From: Methylobacterium currus
GTDB lineage: Bacteria > Pseudomonadota > Alphaproteobacteria > Rhizobiales > Beijerinckiaceae
NCBI RefSeq assembly: GCF_003058325.1
Contig: NZ_CP028843.1
Span: forward strand, 394,501 to 458,500
DNA: 64,000 bases
Reading direction: 5' to 3'
The notes below the pieces were generated by a model. The model saw only the letters and a program-made list of their open reading frames with translations, was not told where the DNA came from and did not search any database. Each line of letters opens with the position of its first letter. Positions within the stretch are counted from its first letter, which is position 1. Both the position numbers and the translations under genes were made by a program. This document shows, in pieces, positions 51,809 through 60,926 of the stretch.

Positions 51809-53176
51809 TCATCCCGGCAACCGCAGCCGCGCCCTCAAACCCCCCATCCCCGACCGGTCGAGCTCCAGCCCGCCGCCGTAGAGCTCGGCGAGTTCCGTCG
51901 TGATGGCGAGGCCGAAGCCGTGGCCCGGCACCGTCTCGTCGAGGCGCCGGCCGCGCCGCGCCACCGCCGCCAGCGCCTCGGGCCCGAGGCCCGGCCCGTC
52001 ATCCTCGATCGCCACCACCACGTCGCCGCCCGACGCGTCCGCCGAGACCCGCACCGCTCGCGTGCACCAGGTGCAGGCATTGTCGATCAGGTTTCCCAGC
52101 ATCTCGTCCAGGTCCTGCGGGTCGCAGGCCGCGGCGAGGCCGGGGGGAATCGCGCAGGCCACCCGCACGCCCTTCTCGGCGTGGAGCCGTTCGAGCGCGC
52201 CCGCGAGATCGGCCACCGGCCCGGCCAGCCCGGTGCGGATCCGGGTCGCCCCGGCGAGGGCGGCGCTGCGGGCGCGGCGCAGGTGGTGGCGCACGCCGCG
52301 GTCGAGGCTGGCGACGAGCCGCGACAGGCGCCCGTCGGGATCGCGTCCGGGCTCCGACAGGGCGAGCGACAGCGTGGCGAGCGGCGTCTTCAGGCCGTGG
52401 GCGAGGTTCGCCACGTGGGTGCGGGCCTGGGCGAGCTGGGCGGCGTTCTGGTCGAGGAGGGCGTTGATCTCGGCGGCGAGCGGCCGGACCTCGGCCGGCT
52501 GGAGATCGGGCACCCGCTCGCGCCGCCCCGCCCGCACCGCCTCCAGCTCCTGCCGCAGCGTGTCGAGGGGGCGCAGGCCGAGGCGCACCTGAAGCACGCT
52601 CGCCGCCGCGAGGACAAGTCCCAGCACCGCGAGGCTGGCGGCGACCGCGAGCCCGGCCTCCCGCAGCGGCCCGGCGAGGGCGGCGCGAGGGGCGCTCGCG
52701 GCGACCACGGTGCCGTCCGGCAGGGTCAGGATCCGGAGGATCAAGGCTTCCCCGCGCGGGCCGGTGCCGTCCGCCGGGCGGGGCCGATCGTCGTCCTCCA
52801 TCGGCTGCGCCGGGAGCGCGAGGTCGCGCGCCCCGAGGGACGTCGAGCGCAGGACCGTGCCGTCCCGCCGGATCTGCCAGGTCCAGCCCGAGCCCGGCCG
52901 GTCGAAGGGCGGCGCGTCGAGGTCGCGGGCAAGCCGCAGGGCGGGTCCCTTCTCCAACCCGGAGACCAGGGACACGATCTGCGCGTCGAGCCGCTGGTCG
53001 ATCTGGCCGCGCACGAAGCGGGCGAGGATCAGCCCGATGGCGAGGCCCGCCACCACCAAAGCGATCGCGATCAGCGCCAGCGCTCCGACGAGCAGGCGCC
53101 GGCGCAAGGAGCCGATCTGGCCCAAGCCCGATCCTGAGCCCGAGCCCGATCCTGAGCCCATGCCCGAGCCCGTCAC
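51809..53176 (-). CDS. Two-component sensor histidine kinase
   Basis: A 455-residue membrane kinase. After a short Gly-Ser-rich N-terminus there are two transmembrane helices (about 26-50 and 182-203) flanking a periplasmic sensor domain. Then follow a HAMP-like region, a HisKA domain with the phosphoacceptor His in LAHGLKTPLATL, and an HATPase with NLIDNACTW and DDGPGLG. The GTG at 53176 overlaps the stop of the response regulator (GTGA); an ATG at 53161 is the alternative. It resembles PhoQ/QseC-type kinases. Confidence 0.92.
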   Translation of the reverse strand: MTGSGMGSGSGSGSGSGLGQIGSLRRRLLVGALALIAIALVVAGLAIGLILARFVRGQIDQRLDAQIVSLVSGLEKGPALRLARDLDAPPFDRPGSGWTWQIRRDGTVLRSTSLGARDLALPAQPMEDDDRPRPADGTGPRGEALILRILTLPDGTVVAASAPRAALAGPLREAGLAVAASLAVLGLVLAAASVLQVRLGLRPLDTLRQELEAVRAGRRERVPDLQPAEVRPLAAEINALLDQNAAQLAQARTHVANLAHGLKTPLATLSLALSEPGRDPDGRLSRLVASLDRGVRHHLRRARSAALAGATRIRTGLAGPVADLAGALERLHAEKGVRVACAIPPGLAAACDPQDLDEMLGNLIDNACTWCTRAVRVSADASGGDVVVAIEDDGPGLGPEALAAVARRGRRLDETVPGHGFGLAITTELAELYGGGLELDRSGMGGLRARLRLPG

Positions 53177-53841
53177 GAGGCGTCGCCGGCGGTGAGCCGG
53201 TAGCCGTGGCCGCGCACGGTCTCGATCCGGGCCGGGGCGATCTTGCGGCGCAGCCGCGTGATGATGACCTCGACCGAGTTCGAATCGACCTCGGCGTCGC
53301 CCTCGTAGACCCGCTCCAGCAGCTCGCCCCGCGGCACCACCCCGTCCCGGCGCAGGATCAGGCACGAGAGCACCCGCCATTCGAGCCCGGTGAGCTTCAG
53401 CGGCAGCCCGTCGCGCGAGAAGGCGCCGAGGCCCGGATCGAAGCTGACCGGACCGCAGGCGACGGTCGTCGCCCCGTGGGCGGCGGCGCGGCGCACCAGG
53501 GCGCGCAGGCGGATCACCAGTTCCTCGACCCGGAACGGCTTCACCAGGTAGTCGTCGGCCCCGGCCTTGAAGCCCGCCACCTTGTCGCTCCAGGCGTCCC
53601 GCGCGGTGAGGATCAGCACTGGCAGGGTGCGGCCGGCCGCGCGCCAGCCCTGCAGCACCATGATCCCGTCGCGCTTCGGCAGGCCGAGATCGAGCACGGC
53701 CGCGTCATAGGTCTCGGTGTCGCCGAGATGCGCGCCGTCCTCGCCGTTGCGGGCGTGGTCGACGGCGCAGTTCTCGGCGCGCAGGACCCGCAGGATCTCG
53801 ACTGCCAAGGCCGCGTCGTCCTCGACGAGCAGGAGCTTCAT
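53173..53841 (-). CDS. OmpR/PhoB-family response regulator
   Basis: A 222-residue regulator: receiver domain with phosphoacceptor D51 (VLDLGLPKRDG) and conserved Lys (VKPF), then a C-terminal winged helix (LTGLEWRVLSCLILRRDGVVPRGELLERVY). The start is the ATG at 53841. It is the first gene of the pair with the kinase and is divergent from an exported OB-fold protein, a layout like PhoPQ/PmrAB systems that control envelope genes. An EcfG-type motif lies upstream. Confidence 0.94.
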   Translation of the reverse strand: MKLLLVEDDAALAVEILRVLRAENCAVDHARNGEDGAHLGDTETYDAAVLDLGLPKRDGIMVLQGWRAAGRTLPVLILTARDAWSDKVAGFKAGADDYLVKPFRVEELVIRLRALVRRAAAHGATTVACGPVSFDPGLGAFSRDGLPLKLTGLEWRVLSCLILRRDGVVPRGELLERVYEGDAEVDSNSVEVIITRLRRKIAPARIETVRGHGYRLTAGDAS

Positions 53842-53906
53842 AGGGCGTGCCGACCGGATGTCCAAAGTGGATTTTCGCCGTAGTCCCGGCGGTTTAACCG
53901 AACCTG

Positions 53907-53931
53907 AACGGCCGGGTTCAGGCCCGGTTCC
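53907..53931 (-). promoter_or_regulatory. EcfG-type promoter motif before the response regulator
   Basis: The minus strand reads GGAAC-N16-CGTT, 66 bp before the ATG at 53841. It overlaps an inverted repeat (CCTGAAC with GTTCAGG) that could instead be an autoregulatory site, so the promoter reading is less certain than at the other sites. Confidence 0.5.
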
Positions 53932-53993
53932 CGGGGCCTGACGTAGAAGCAGCGCCGACCCGGACAGGGCCTCGACAGACAGGGAACACGGAC

Positions 53994-54683
53994 ATGACCG
54001 ACCACACCACCATCGAGGGCAAGGCCGTCGAGATCGAGACCGCCGCGACCGAGAACCCGAAGACCGAGGCGCCCGCGGCCTCCCCGCGCCCGCGGCCTCG
54101 CCGCGGCCTCCTCGTCGGCGCCGTCGCGGTGCCGCTGGCGCTCGGCGCCGTCGGGCTCTCCCTCGCCCAGCCGGCCGGGACGCCGCTCACTCCCGTCGCC
54201 CCGGTCGCGGTGAACACGCTCCAGCCCTCCGGCGCCACCGCCGCCAAGGGCGAGGTCGCCGAGATCTTTGGCAGCAAGTTCATCCTCCAGGACGGCACCG
54301 GCCGGGCGCTGGTCGAGACCGGCCGGGCCGGGGAGGGCGGCACGCTGGTCGCCAAGGGCGAGAGCGTGACGGTTCAGGGCCGGTTCGAGAACGGCTTCCT
54401 GCACGCCACCGTGCTCACGCGAGCCGATGGCCGGGTCGAGCCCATGCGCCCGATCGGCCCGCCCCCCGGCGGCCTCGACTGGGCCAGGAACAAGGTCGGG
54501 CTGGGACCGAATGTCGACGTCCCGGCCCTCACCAAGGCGGTCACGGATGCCGGCTACTCGGATGTCCGCGTCGCCGGCCGCGGTCCGCGCCACCTCGACG
54601 TCGCGGCGAAGGGCCAGGACGGCAAGGAGCGGATGCTCCATGTCGGCTTCGACGGGCAGATCCGCGAGAAGCGGGTGTTCTGA
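53994..54683 (+). CDS. Periplasmic OB-fold plus PepSY-like protein
   Basis: A 229-residue protein with an N-terminal anchor (RRGLLVGAVAVPLALGAVGLSLA, about residues 36-58). A BOF-like OB-fold segment follows (KGEVAEIFGSKFILQDGTGRALVETG), and the C-terminal 60 residues (VTDAGYSDVRVAGRGPRHLDV) resemble a PepSY-type repeat. OB-fold proteins of this kind often sit beside two-component systems responding to metals or envelope stress. It is divergent from the response regulator gene and a likely target. Confidence 0.62.
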   Translation: MTDHTTIEGKAVEIETAATENPKTEAPAASPRPRPRRGLLVGAVAVPLALGAVGLSLAQPAGTPLTPVAPVAVNTLQPSGATAAKGEVAEIFGSKFILQDGTGRALVETGRAGEGGTLVAKGESVTVQGRFENGFLHATVLTRADGRVEPMRPIGPPPGGLDWARNKVGLGPNVDVPALTKAVTDAGYSDVRVAGRGPRHLDVAAKGQDGKERMLHVGFDGQIREKRVF

Positions 54684-54727
54684 GATCCCGGCGGATACCG
54701 GGGCGCAGGGCACGAGGGGCGGCCGCG

Positions 54728-56458
54728 CTAGTGCGGCCGCCTGAGCCAGAGATCGTAGCAGCCCGTCGCGGCGGCCGGGGCGAAATCGGCGTCGAGGGCG
54801 GCCTGGAACATGTGCGCGATCATGTCCTGGAGCTGCGGCTTGAGCGGGCAGCGTTGGACGAAGACCGCGTCGGCCGGGGCGAGGGTGGCGCGCGCCTCCT
54901 CGGCCGACAGCAGGCCGACCGTGCGCCAGGGGTCGAGCCAGAGCCGGGTGCCGGGAGTGGGGATGGCGCCGAGGAGGCGGCCGAAGGGCTCGACATAGCC
55001 GATCGTGGTCACCCGCATCGCCGGCCGGACGAGGTCGCGCTCCCGGACGAGCCGGCCCATCGCGGCGACCTCCCGGGCCCAGGCGAGGCTCATCGCCGGC
55101 TCGGTGGCGTTCAGGCCGCCCGAGAACGCCACATCGGCGTTCTGGACCGCCGCCTTGGCCGCCTCGGACCCGTGCCAGAGGGCGGCGTAGCGCTCGGCGG
55201 CCTCGCCGGTCTGGCGCGCCACCAGAACCGGCCCGATCACGCGGTCGAGGGCGGGCTCGCGCCGCAGGGACGCCGCCTGGCGGATCGCCATCGTGCCGGC
55301 GCGGCGCAGGACCGTCTCCACGAACGGATAGGCCGCCGTCACGGCGAGGAGCGTTGCGAGGATGACCGCCAGGGGCTCGCGCGGCCGGGCGGGCCGCCCG
55401 CCCAGGGCGCCGATAAGGGGGCCGAGCAGCAGGACGACGACGGGAAACAGCCCGAGATTGCCGGTCCCCTGGCTCTCGGTCGCCAGGACCGCGAGGATCG
55501 TCGCGGCGATCCAGAGCGGGCGCCGCCAGGCCCGCAGCCAGAGGATCGGGTGCGCGGCGGCCCGCCGCAGCGGCACCCCGGCCGCCCGCCCGCGCCGGGC
55601 GAGGAGCCAAGCCACGACGAGCGCGCCGCAGGCCAGGGCCGGCAGGCTGCGGATCGCCAGGGCGCCGAGGAAGTAGGTGCCGCCGCCGCGATTGATCCGC
55701 GCCATCTCGGCGATGTCGCGGCCGTAGCCCCGCACGACGCCCCCGGTGGCGAGGTCGATCGCCACGAGGCCGGCGACCAGCACTGTGACGGCACCAAGGC
55801 CGATGCGGCGCGCCGGCACGGAGAGGAGGCCGGCGAGACCGAGCAGCCCGAGCATGACGAGGGCGTGCGAGATCTTCCAGCCGAGGCCGAGCAGGAGCAG
55901 CCACGCGACCAGGAGGATATCGCGCCTCGCTCGCTTCGGTCCGAACACCCAGGCGAGGAGCAGGAACAGGGCGGCCGAGGCGGCGCGGTTATAGACACCG
56001 TTGGAGTTGAGGTCGGGGATCGGCTCCGGCTCGACGACGTAGGGCACGAGCGCCATCAGCCCGACCGCGGCGACGAGCAAGCCGGCGTGCCACCGCGACG
56101 GCTGCCGCGCGGCGAGCGCCAGGACCGCCGGCAGGAGCAGCAGCCAGGACGTGACCTGGAGGGCGGCGAAGGGAGCGGCCAGCGTTTCGAGCTTCAACGC
56201 GACCCAGGCCTGGACCAGGACGAGACCGCCGAACGGCACCATGAAGTCGCGATGCGGCCATTGGCCGTGATCGATCCGATAGGCGCCGTCGAGCAGGGCC
56301 GTGACGTCCTGGGCGTAGCGGCCGGTCGGGACGCCCGGCAGTCGCGCGAGGATGACGATGAGGATCAGGGTGACGCCGACGACGAACAGCGGCAGGATCG
56401 CACCCCGGGACGGCGAAGCCGAGTCTTGCGCCGGCGGGCCAACGAGTCCGTCTCTCAT
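54728..56458 (-). CDS. Large polytopic membrane protein, function unknown
   Basis: A 576-residue protein with about ten hydrophobic helices in its first 390 residues and a soluble C-terminal part of about 180 residues. An early periplasmic loop contains RYAQDVTALLDGAYRIDHGQWPHRDF, reminiscent of GT-C glycosyltransferases in layout (acidic residues after the first helix), but no family was recognised. The ATG at 56458 is used. It is a single gene. Confidence 0.7.
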   Translation of the reverse strand: MRDGLVGPPAQDSASPSRGAILPLFVVGVTLILIVILARLPGVPTGRYAQDVTALLDGAYRIDHGQWPHRDFMVPFGGLVLVQAWVALKLETLAAPFAALQVTSWLLLLPAVLALAARQPSRWHAGLLVAAVGLMALVPYVVEPEPIPDLNSNGVYNRAASAALFLLLAWVFGPKRARRDILLVAWLLLLGLGWKISHALVMLGLLGLAGLLSVPARRIGLGAVTVLVAGLVAIDLATGGVVRGYGRDIAEMARINRGGGTYFLGALAIRSLPALACGALVVAWLLARRGRAAGVPLRRAAAHPILWLRAWRRPLWIAATILAVLATESQGTGNLGLFPVVVLLLGPLIGALGGRPARPREPLAVILATLLAVTAAYPFVETVLRRAGTMAIRQAASLRREPALDRVIGPVLVARQTGEAAERYAALWHGSEAAKAAVQNADVAFSGGLNATEPAMSLAWAREVAAMGRLVRERDLVRPAMRVTTIGYVEPFGRLLGAIPTPGTRLWLDPWRTVGLLSAEEARATLAPADAVFVQRCPLKPQLQDMIAHMFQAALDADFAPAAATGCYDLWLRRPH

Positions 56459-56685
56459 GGCAACAATCTAACGCCGTGCAGTCAGTCAACGATCGACTAA
56501 CCTGATCGCGTCTAAAAAAACATGAACGCGACTTCCCTAGAGGCATTTCAGACGAAGGGGCGGCGCGGGCGGGCGCGAGCGGGTCGTCGACCCGCGAGAC
56601 CGAGCCTTGGCAAGCCTCGCCCCAGCGTCGCGGTGACGGCAGGCGAACTCGAGTGCGTCCCGAATGCGGCGCGGTCGCGCCGATC

Positions 56686-57453
56686 TCACAACGTCGCCAG
56701 CACACCCCCGTCGACGTAGAGGATCTGCCCGTTGACGAAATCCGACGCGGACGAGGCGAGGAAGATCGCCGCCCCCTGCAACTCCTCCACCCGGCCCCAG
56801 CGCCCGGCCGGGGTGCGGTTCTTCAGCCAGGCGTCGAATTCGGGATTCTCGATCAGGGCCTGGTTCAGCGGCGTGGCGAAGTAGCCCGGGCCGATGCCGT
56901 TCACCTGCAGGCCGTGGCGGGCCCAGTCGGTGCACATGCCTTTGGTCAGGTTCTTCACCGCGCCCTTCGAGGCGGTGTAGGGGGCGATGGAGTAGCGCGC
57001 CGCCTCGCTCTGCAGGCTGGCGATGTTGATGATCTTGCCGCGCTTGCGCGCGATCATGTGCCGGGCGACCGCCTGGCCGACATAGAACACGCTGTCGAGG
57101 TTGATCCGCATCAGCTCGTGCCAGGTCTCGACGGGGTAGTCCTCGAGCGGCGCGCGGCGCTGGATGCCGGCATTGTTGACGAGAATGTCGAGGGGGCCGA
57201 TCTCGGCCTCGATCCGGTCGACGCCCGCCTTCACGGCGGCGGCGTCCGACACGTCGAAGGCCGCCGCCTCCGTGGCGATGCCCTCGGCCCGCAGCTCGGC
57301 CACAGCGCCGTCGAGCTTCGCCGCGTCGCGGCCGTTGAGCACGATCGCCGCCCCGGCGCGGCCGAGGCCGAGGGCCAGCGACAGGCCGATGCCCTGGCTG
57401 GAGCCGGTCACCAGGGCCCGTCGGCCCGACAGATCGAACAAGGCGGTCGACAC
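56686..57453 (-). CDS. idnO: SDR oxidoreductase, gluconate 5-dehydrogenase-like
   Basis: A 255-residue SDR: TGSSQGIGLSLALGLG, NNAGIQRRAPLEDYP, catalytic IASLQSEAARYSIAPYTASKGAVKNLTKGM. The NNAGIQRR and QVNGIGPGYFATPLNQALIENPEF segments match gluconate 5-dehydrogenases, which reduce 5-ketogluconate to gluconate. The GTG at 57453 follows GGGGAGGA. It is divergent from the idonate dehydrogenase gene, with a LacI-type operator between them. Confidence 0.85.
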   Translation of the reverse strand: MSTALFDLSGRRALVTGSSQGIGLSLALGLGRAGAAIVLNGRDAAKLDGAVAELRAEGIATEAAAFDVSDAAAVKAGVDRIEAEIGPLDILVNNAGIQRRAPLEDYPVETWHELMRINLDSVFYVGQAVARHMIARKRGKIINIASLQSEAARYSIAPYTASKGAVKNLTKGMCTDWARHGLQVNGIGPGYFATPLNQALIENPEFDAWLKNRTPAGRWGRVEELQGAAIFLASSASDFVNGQILYVDGGVLATL

Positions 57454-57536
57454 CGGCGCTTCCTCCCCTGATGCGCGCCCGGTTCCGGCGGCCGGCGAGG
57501 CCACGCCTGCGATTGCGCTTGTGCCGTCAGGGAAGC

Positions 57537-57552
57537 ATGGTACCGATACCAG
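57537..57552 (+). promoter_or_regulatory. LacI/GntR-type operator between idnO and idnD
   Basis: ATGGTACCGATACCAG is a near-palindrome with a central CG and resembles the gluconate/idonate operators of GntR/IdnR (ATGTTACC-type half sites). It lies in the divergent spacer controlled by the LacI-family protein encoded downstream. Confidence 0.6.
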
Positions 57553-57634
57553 CGCAAGCGGCATCTCGGCGCCGGGGATTCGCGCGGGATGATTCGCGCA
57601 GGCCCGGGAGCCGCACCGGGAGGAGACCGACGTC

Positions 57635-58675
57635 ATGACGCTCGCCGCGCGCATCCACGCCGCCAAGGACCTGCGGGTCGAGGCGATCTCGCTCCGCGAG
57701 CCGGAGGCGGACGAGGTCGTGGTCGCGCTCGGCGCCGGCGGCATCTGCGGCTCGGACCTGTCCTATTACGGCAAGGGCCGGGTCGGCGACTTCTCGTTGC
57801 GCGAGCCGATGGTGCTCGGCCACGAGGTCGCCGGCACGGTGGAGCGCGTGGGCGCCGCCGTCACGAGCGTGAAGCCCGGCGACCGGGTCGCGGTCGATCC
57901 GAGCCGGCCCTGCCTCTCCTGCGACTATTGCCGCGCCGGCCGCTCGAACCTGTGCCGCAACATGCGCTTCTTCGGCTCGGCGGCGATCTATCCGCATGTC
58001 CAGGGCGGCTTCAGCGAGCTCTTCCTCGCCCGGGCCGACCAGTGCGTGGTGGTGCCGGATGCGATGCCGATGCGGGTCGCGGCCTGCGGAGAGCCCCTGG
58101 CGGTGGCGCTCCACGGCGTGCGGCGGGCGGGCGAGCTTCTGGGCCGCCACGTCCTCATCGCCGGGGCCGGGCCGATCGGCCTCCTGTGCCTGATGGCGGC
58201 GAAGCTCGCCGGCGCCCGCCGGATCGTCTGCACCGACCTGTCCGATGCGCCACTTGGCATCGCCCGGGAGATCGGCGCCGCCGAGACCATCAACGTCGGC
58301 ACGCAGCCGGAGCGGCTGGCCTCCTACGAGGCCGACAAGGGCACCTTCGACGTCGCCCTCGAAGCCACCGGCTCGCCCGCGGCCCTCGCCTCGCTCTTCC
58401 GGGTGGTGCGGCCCGGCGGCCGGGTGGTGCAGCTCGGCATGATGCCGCCGGGCGACGTCCCGGTGCCGGCCAACATGCTGATGGCCCGCGAGATCGACTT
58501 CATCGGCGCCTTCCGCTTCCACGAGGAGTACCGCACCGCCATCGCCCTGCTGGCCGCCGGCCGGATCGATGTCGGGCCGATCCTCTCCGCCGAGATGCCG
58601 ATGGCCCGGGCCGACGAAGCCTTTGCCCTCGCCGCCGACCGCAGCCGGGCGATCAAGGTCCACCTCGCTTTCTAG
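57635..58675 (+). CDS. idnD: Zinc-dependent L-idonate 5-dehydrogenase-like enzyme
   Basis: A 346-residue medium-chain dehydrogenase. The catalytic zinc ligands are in GICGSDLSYYGKG and LGHEVAGTVERVG. The structural zinc cysteines are in DPSRPCLSCDYCRAGRSNLC, and the Rossmann motif is GAGPIGLL. It would oxidise L-idonate to 5-ketogluconate, which the divergent SDR reduces to gluconate. The LacI regulator gene follows after 7 bp and is co-transcribed. Confidence 0.88.
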   Translation: MTLAARIHAAKDLRVEAISLREPEADEVVVALGAGGICGSDLSYYGKGRVGDFSLREPMVLGHEVAGTVERVGAAVTSVKPGDRVAVDPSRPCLSCDYCRAGRSNLCRNMRFFGSAAIYPHVQGGFSELFLARADQCVVVPDAMPMRVAACGEPLAVALHGVRRAGELLGRHVLIAGAGPIGLLCLMAAKLAGARRIVCTDLSDAPLGIAREIGAAETINVGTQPERLASYEADKGTFDVALEATGSPAALASLFRVVRPGGRVVQLGMMPPGDVPVPANMLMAREIDFIGAFRFHEEYRTAIALLAAGRIDVGPILSAEMPMARADEAFALAADRSRAIKVHLAF

Positions 58676-58682
58676 GCTTTTC

Positions 58683-59717
58683 ATGGCCGAGGATCGGGGC
58701 CCGATCCGCCGGGCGCCGACGATGCGCGACGTGTCGCGCCTCGCCGGCGTCTCGCCGATGACGGTCTCGCGGACGCTCGCCGATCCCGCCCGCGTCTCGG
58801 AGGAGGCGCGGGCCCGGGTGCTCGCGGCGGTGGACCGGCTCGGCTACGTGCCGGATCGGGGGGCGGGAGGCCTGTCGTCGCGGCGCACCGGCTTCGTCGC
58901 CCTGATCGTCCCGTCGCTGACCAACCCGAACTTCGCCGACACCGCCGCCGGCCTCACGGCCGCGATGCGCCCGCACGGCTACCAGCCCCTGATCGGCGTC
59001 ACCGGCTACTCGGTGGCCGAGGAGGAGGTGGTGCTGCGCGCGATGCTGTCGCGCCGCCCGGACGCGATCGTCGTGTCGGGCATGCACCGCTCCGCCGCCG
59101 CCCGGGACCTGCTGGCCCGCGCCGGCGTGCCGGTGGTGGAGATCTGGGACCGGCCCGAGGCGCCGGTCGACCGGGCGGTGGGCTTCTCCAATCACGAGGC
59201 CGGCCGGCTCGCCGCCCGGACCCTGATCGGCCTCGGCGCCACCCGCATCGCCGGGCTCGGTCCGGAGCGGACCGGCGAGGCCCGGGACTTCCGCGGCGAG
59301 GAGCGCCTGCGCGGCCTGCGCGATGCGCTGCGCGAGGCTGGTCTTCCGGACGACCTCATCCTGCATCACGGCCGGGCGGCGGGGACCTTCGCGCATGGCG
59401 CCGAGGCGATGGCCGCATTGCTGGCCCGCGGCGGCGCGGAAGCGGTCTTCCTCGTCTCCGACATCTCGGCCTTCGGCGCCCTGACGGAGTGCCAGCGGCG
59501 CGGCATCCGGGTGCCGCAGGACGTCCGGATCCTCGGCTTCGGCGATGTCGAGATCGGCCGCCACTGCATCCCGCGGCTCTCGACCATCGCGGTCGATGCC
59601 GGCGAGATCGGGCGGCGGACAGGTGCGCTGCTGATCGACCTCCTCGACGGCGAGGCGAGGGAGCCGGCGGTGGTCGATCTGGGGTTCCGGCTCGTCCTGC
59701 GGGAGAGCACCGGTTAG
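58683..59717 (+). CDS. LacI-family regulator of the idonate/gluconate module
   Basis: A 344-residue repressor with an N-terminal LacI helix-turn-helix and hinge (MRDVSRLAGVSPMTVSRTLA, residues 17-36) and a sugar-binding domain (ALIVPSLTNPNFADTAAGL and later VFLVSDISAFGALTECQRRG). The start is the ATG at 58683; an internal ATG at 58731 would begin directly at the DNA-binding helix. It is homologous to GntR/IdnR-type repressors and likely binds the operator at 57537-57552. Confidence 0.9.
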   Translation: MAEDRGPIRRAPTMRDVSRLAGVSPMTVSRTLADPARVSEEARARVLAAVDRLGYVPDRGAGGLSSRRTGFVALIVPSLTNPNFADTAAGLTAAMRPHGYQPLIGVTGYSVAEEEVVLRAMLSRRPDAIVVSGMHRSAAARDLLARAGVPVVEIWDRPEAPVDRAVGFSNHEAGRLAARTLIGLGATRIAGLGPERTGEARDFRGEERLRGLRDALREAGLPDDLILHHGRAAGTFAHGAEAMAALLARGGAEAVFLVSDISAFGALTECQRRGIRVPQDVRILGFGDVEIGRHCIPRLSTIAVDAGEIGRRTGALLIDLLDGEAREPAVVDLGFRLVLRESTG

Positions 59718-59860
59718 GCAATCCCGGTCCAGGGAGAGCCGCCCGACAAAGATTCGTTAGGATTTGACCGATAGGGTCAACCCGGTCGAAAGAATCGAGC
59801 CGCCCGGCGGAGGCGACGTGACGCCGCCTCCGGATCGTTCGGCGAGCCCCGAAACCAGAC

Positions 59861-60376
59861 CTACCGGAAACCCACGGCCTTGCGGTCGCGCTTGCGTTCG
59901 GCGGCGGGCTGGTAGGCGATGCGGCTGTGGTGGGTGCAATAGGGCAGGCCGGTGATCGCACGGTCGCCGCAGAAGCGGAAATCCGGCGTGGACGGGTCGC
60001 CCATCGGCCAGCGGCACATGAATTCCCGCAGCTCCATGATGGTGACGCGGGCGCTCTCCGGCAGCGCGACCTCCGTACAGGGCGGTGCGGCCTGAACCAG
60101 GGCGAGGGCCGGCGGCGCGGGGGCCAGCACGGACGGCGTCTCGGCCACGGGAGCGGACTCGGCCTCGCTCCGAGGCCGGCGGCCGACGGCCGGCGCGGCG
60201 CCGTTGCTCTTCAGCACGCGCCCGGCCAGGCCGAGGCGGTGGACCTTGCCGATGACCGCATTGCGGGAGACGCCGCCGATCTCGGCGGCGATCTGGCTGG
60301 CGCTGCGGCCGTCGCTCCACAGCCGCTTGAGAAGTTCGACGCGTTCCTTCGTCCAGCTCGGACCCGCATCTGCCAT
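59861..60376 (-). CDS. gcrA: Cell-cycle regulator GcrA
   Basis: A 171-residue transcription factor that works with the housekeeping sigma factor and CcrM DNA methylation to control S-phase genes. The signature N-terminus WTKERVELLKRLWSDGRSAS and IAAEIGGVSRNAVIGKVHRLGL (residues 8-49) is intact. The C-terminal region with CRWPMGDPSTPDFRFCGD and PYCTHHSRIAY is the RNA-polymerase-contact part. The start is the ATG at 60376. Two GANTC sites lie upstream. Confidence 0.95.
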   Translation of the reverse strand: MADAGPSWTKERVELLKRLWSDGRSASQIAAEIGGVSRNAVIGKVHRLGLAGRVLKSNGAAPAVGRRPRSEAESAPVAETPSVLAPAPPALALVQAAPPCTEVALPESARVTIMELREFMCRWPMGDPSTPDFRFCGDRAITGLPYCTHHSRIAYQPAAERKRDRKAVGFR

Positions 60377-60926
60377 CGCCGCCTCCAATCCCCCGACATC
60401 ACCCATGGGATCGGCACGCAGCCGCGACGGGCGGCCGTTCGACCGCGCGTTGACTCCGTCCGATCCTGCTGGTGATCGCCGCCACGCCCTGAGCGGTGGC
60501 GACGGGGGTGAACCTACAGGACGCCCTAACACCCGCGCAAGAGTCCGCCCCCCGCCGAGGCTGTTTTTCCCACGCGGGCGGGCGGCCTCCGGGACCTGGC
60601 CGAGTTGCGCGGCCGGTCCGCCGAACGACCCGGCGGGGCCGGATGGCGAGCCTGGATCATCGTTGTCTGCCAATGGTTTGCCCGAATACCGGCGCGCGTC
60701 CGGCATACCGGGGTACCGCATCTTGGCAGGTCCCGGCGCCGCCACGGCGTATAACAATCTTAGGTTGTATATACGGTCGTCGACAAGCGTGGCCGTCGTG
60801 CCACGGCCCGGACAGGGCCGCCGGCGATCGGCCGGGGCCGGAACGTTGCCGGGCGCCCGGGCGGGTCCTATCTTGAGAGAACCACCAGGGCCGACGCCAG
60901 CACCGACGGCCGCTCCGGGAGACCTC
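60377..60926. other. Divergent intergenic region between gcrA and eipB
   Basis: This 550-bp gap has no supported gene. GACTC (60452-60456) and GAGTC (60541-60545) are GANTC sites for CcrM methylation on the gcrA side. An AT-rich patch near 60750-60777 (ACAATCTTAGGTTGTATATAC region) is the likely eipB promoter. Confidence 0.5.
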
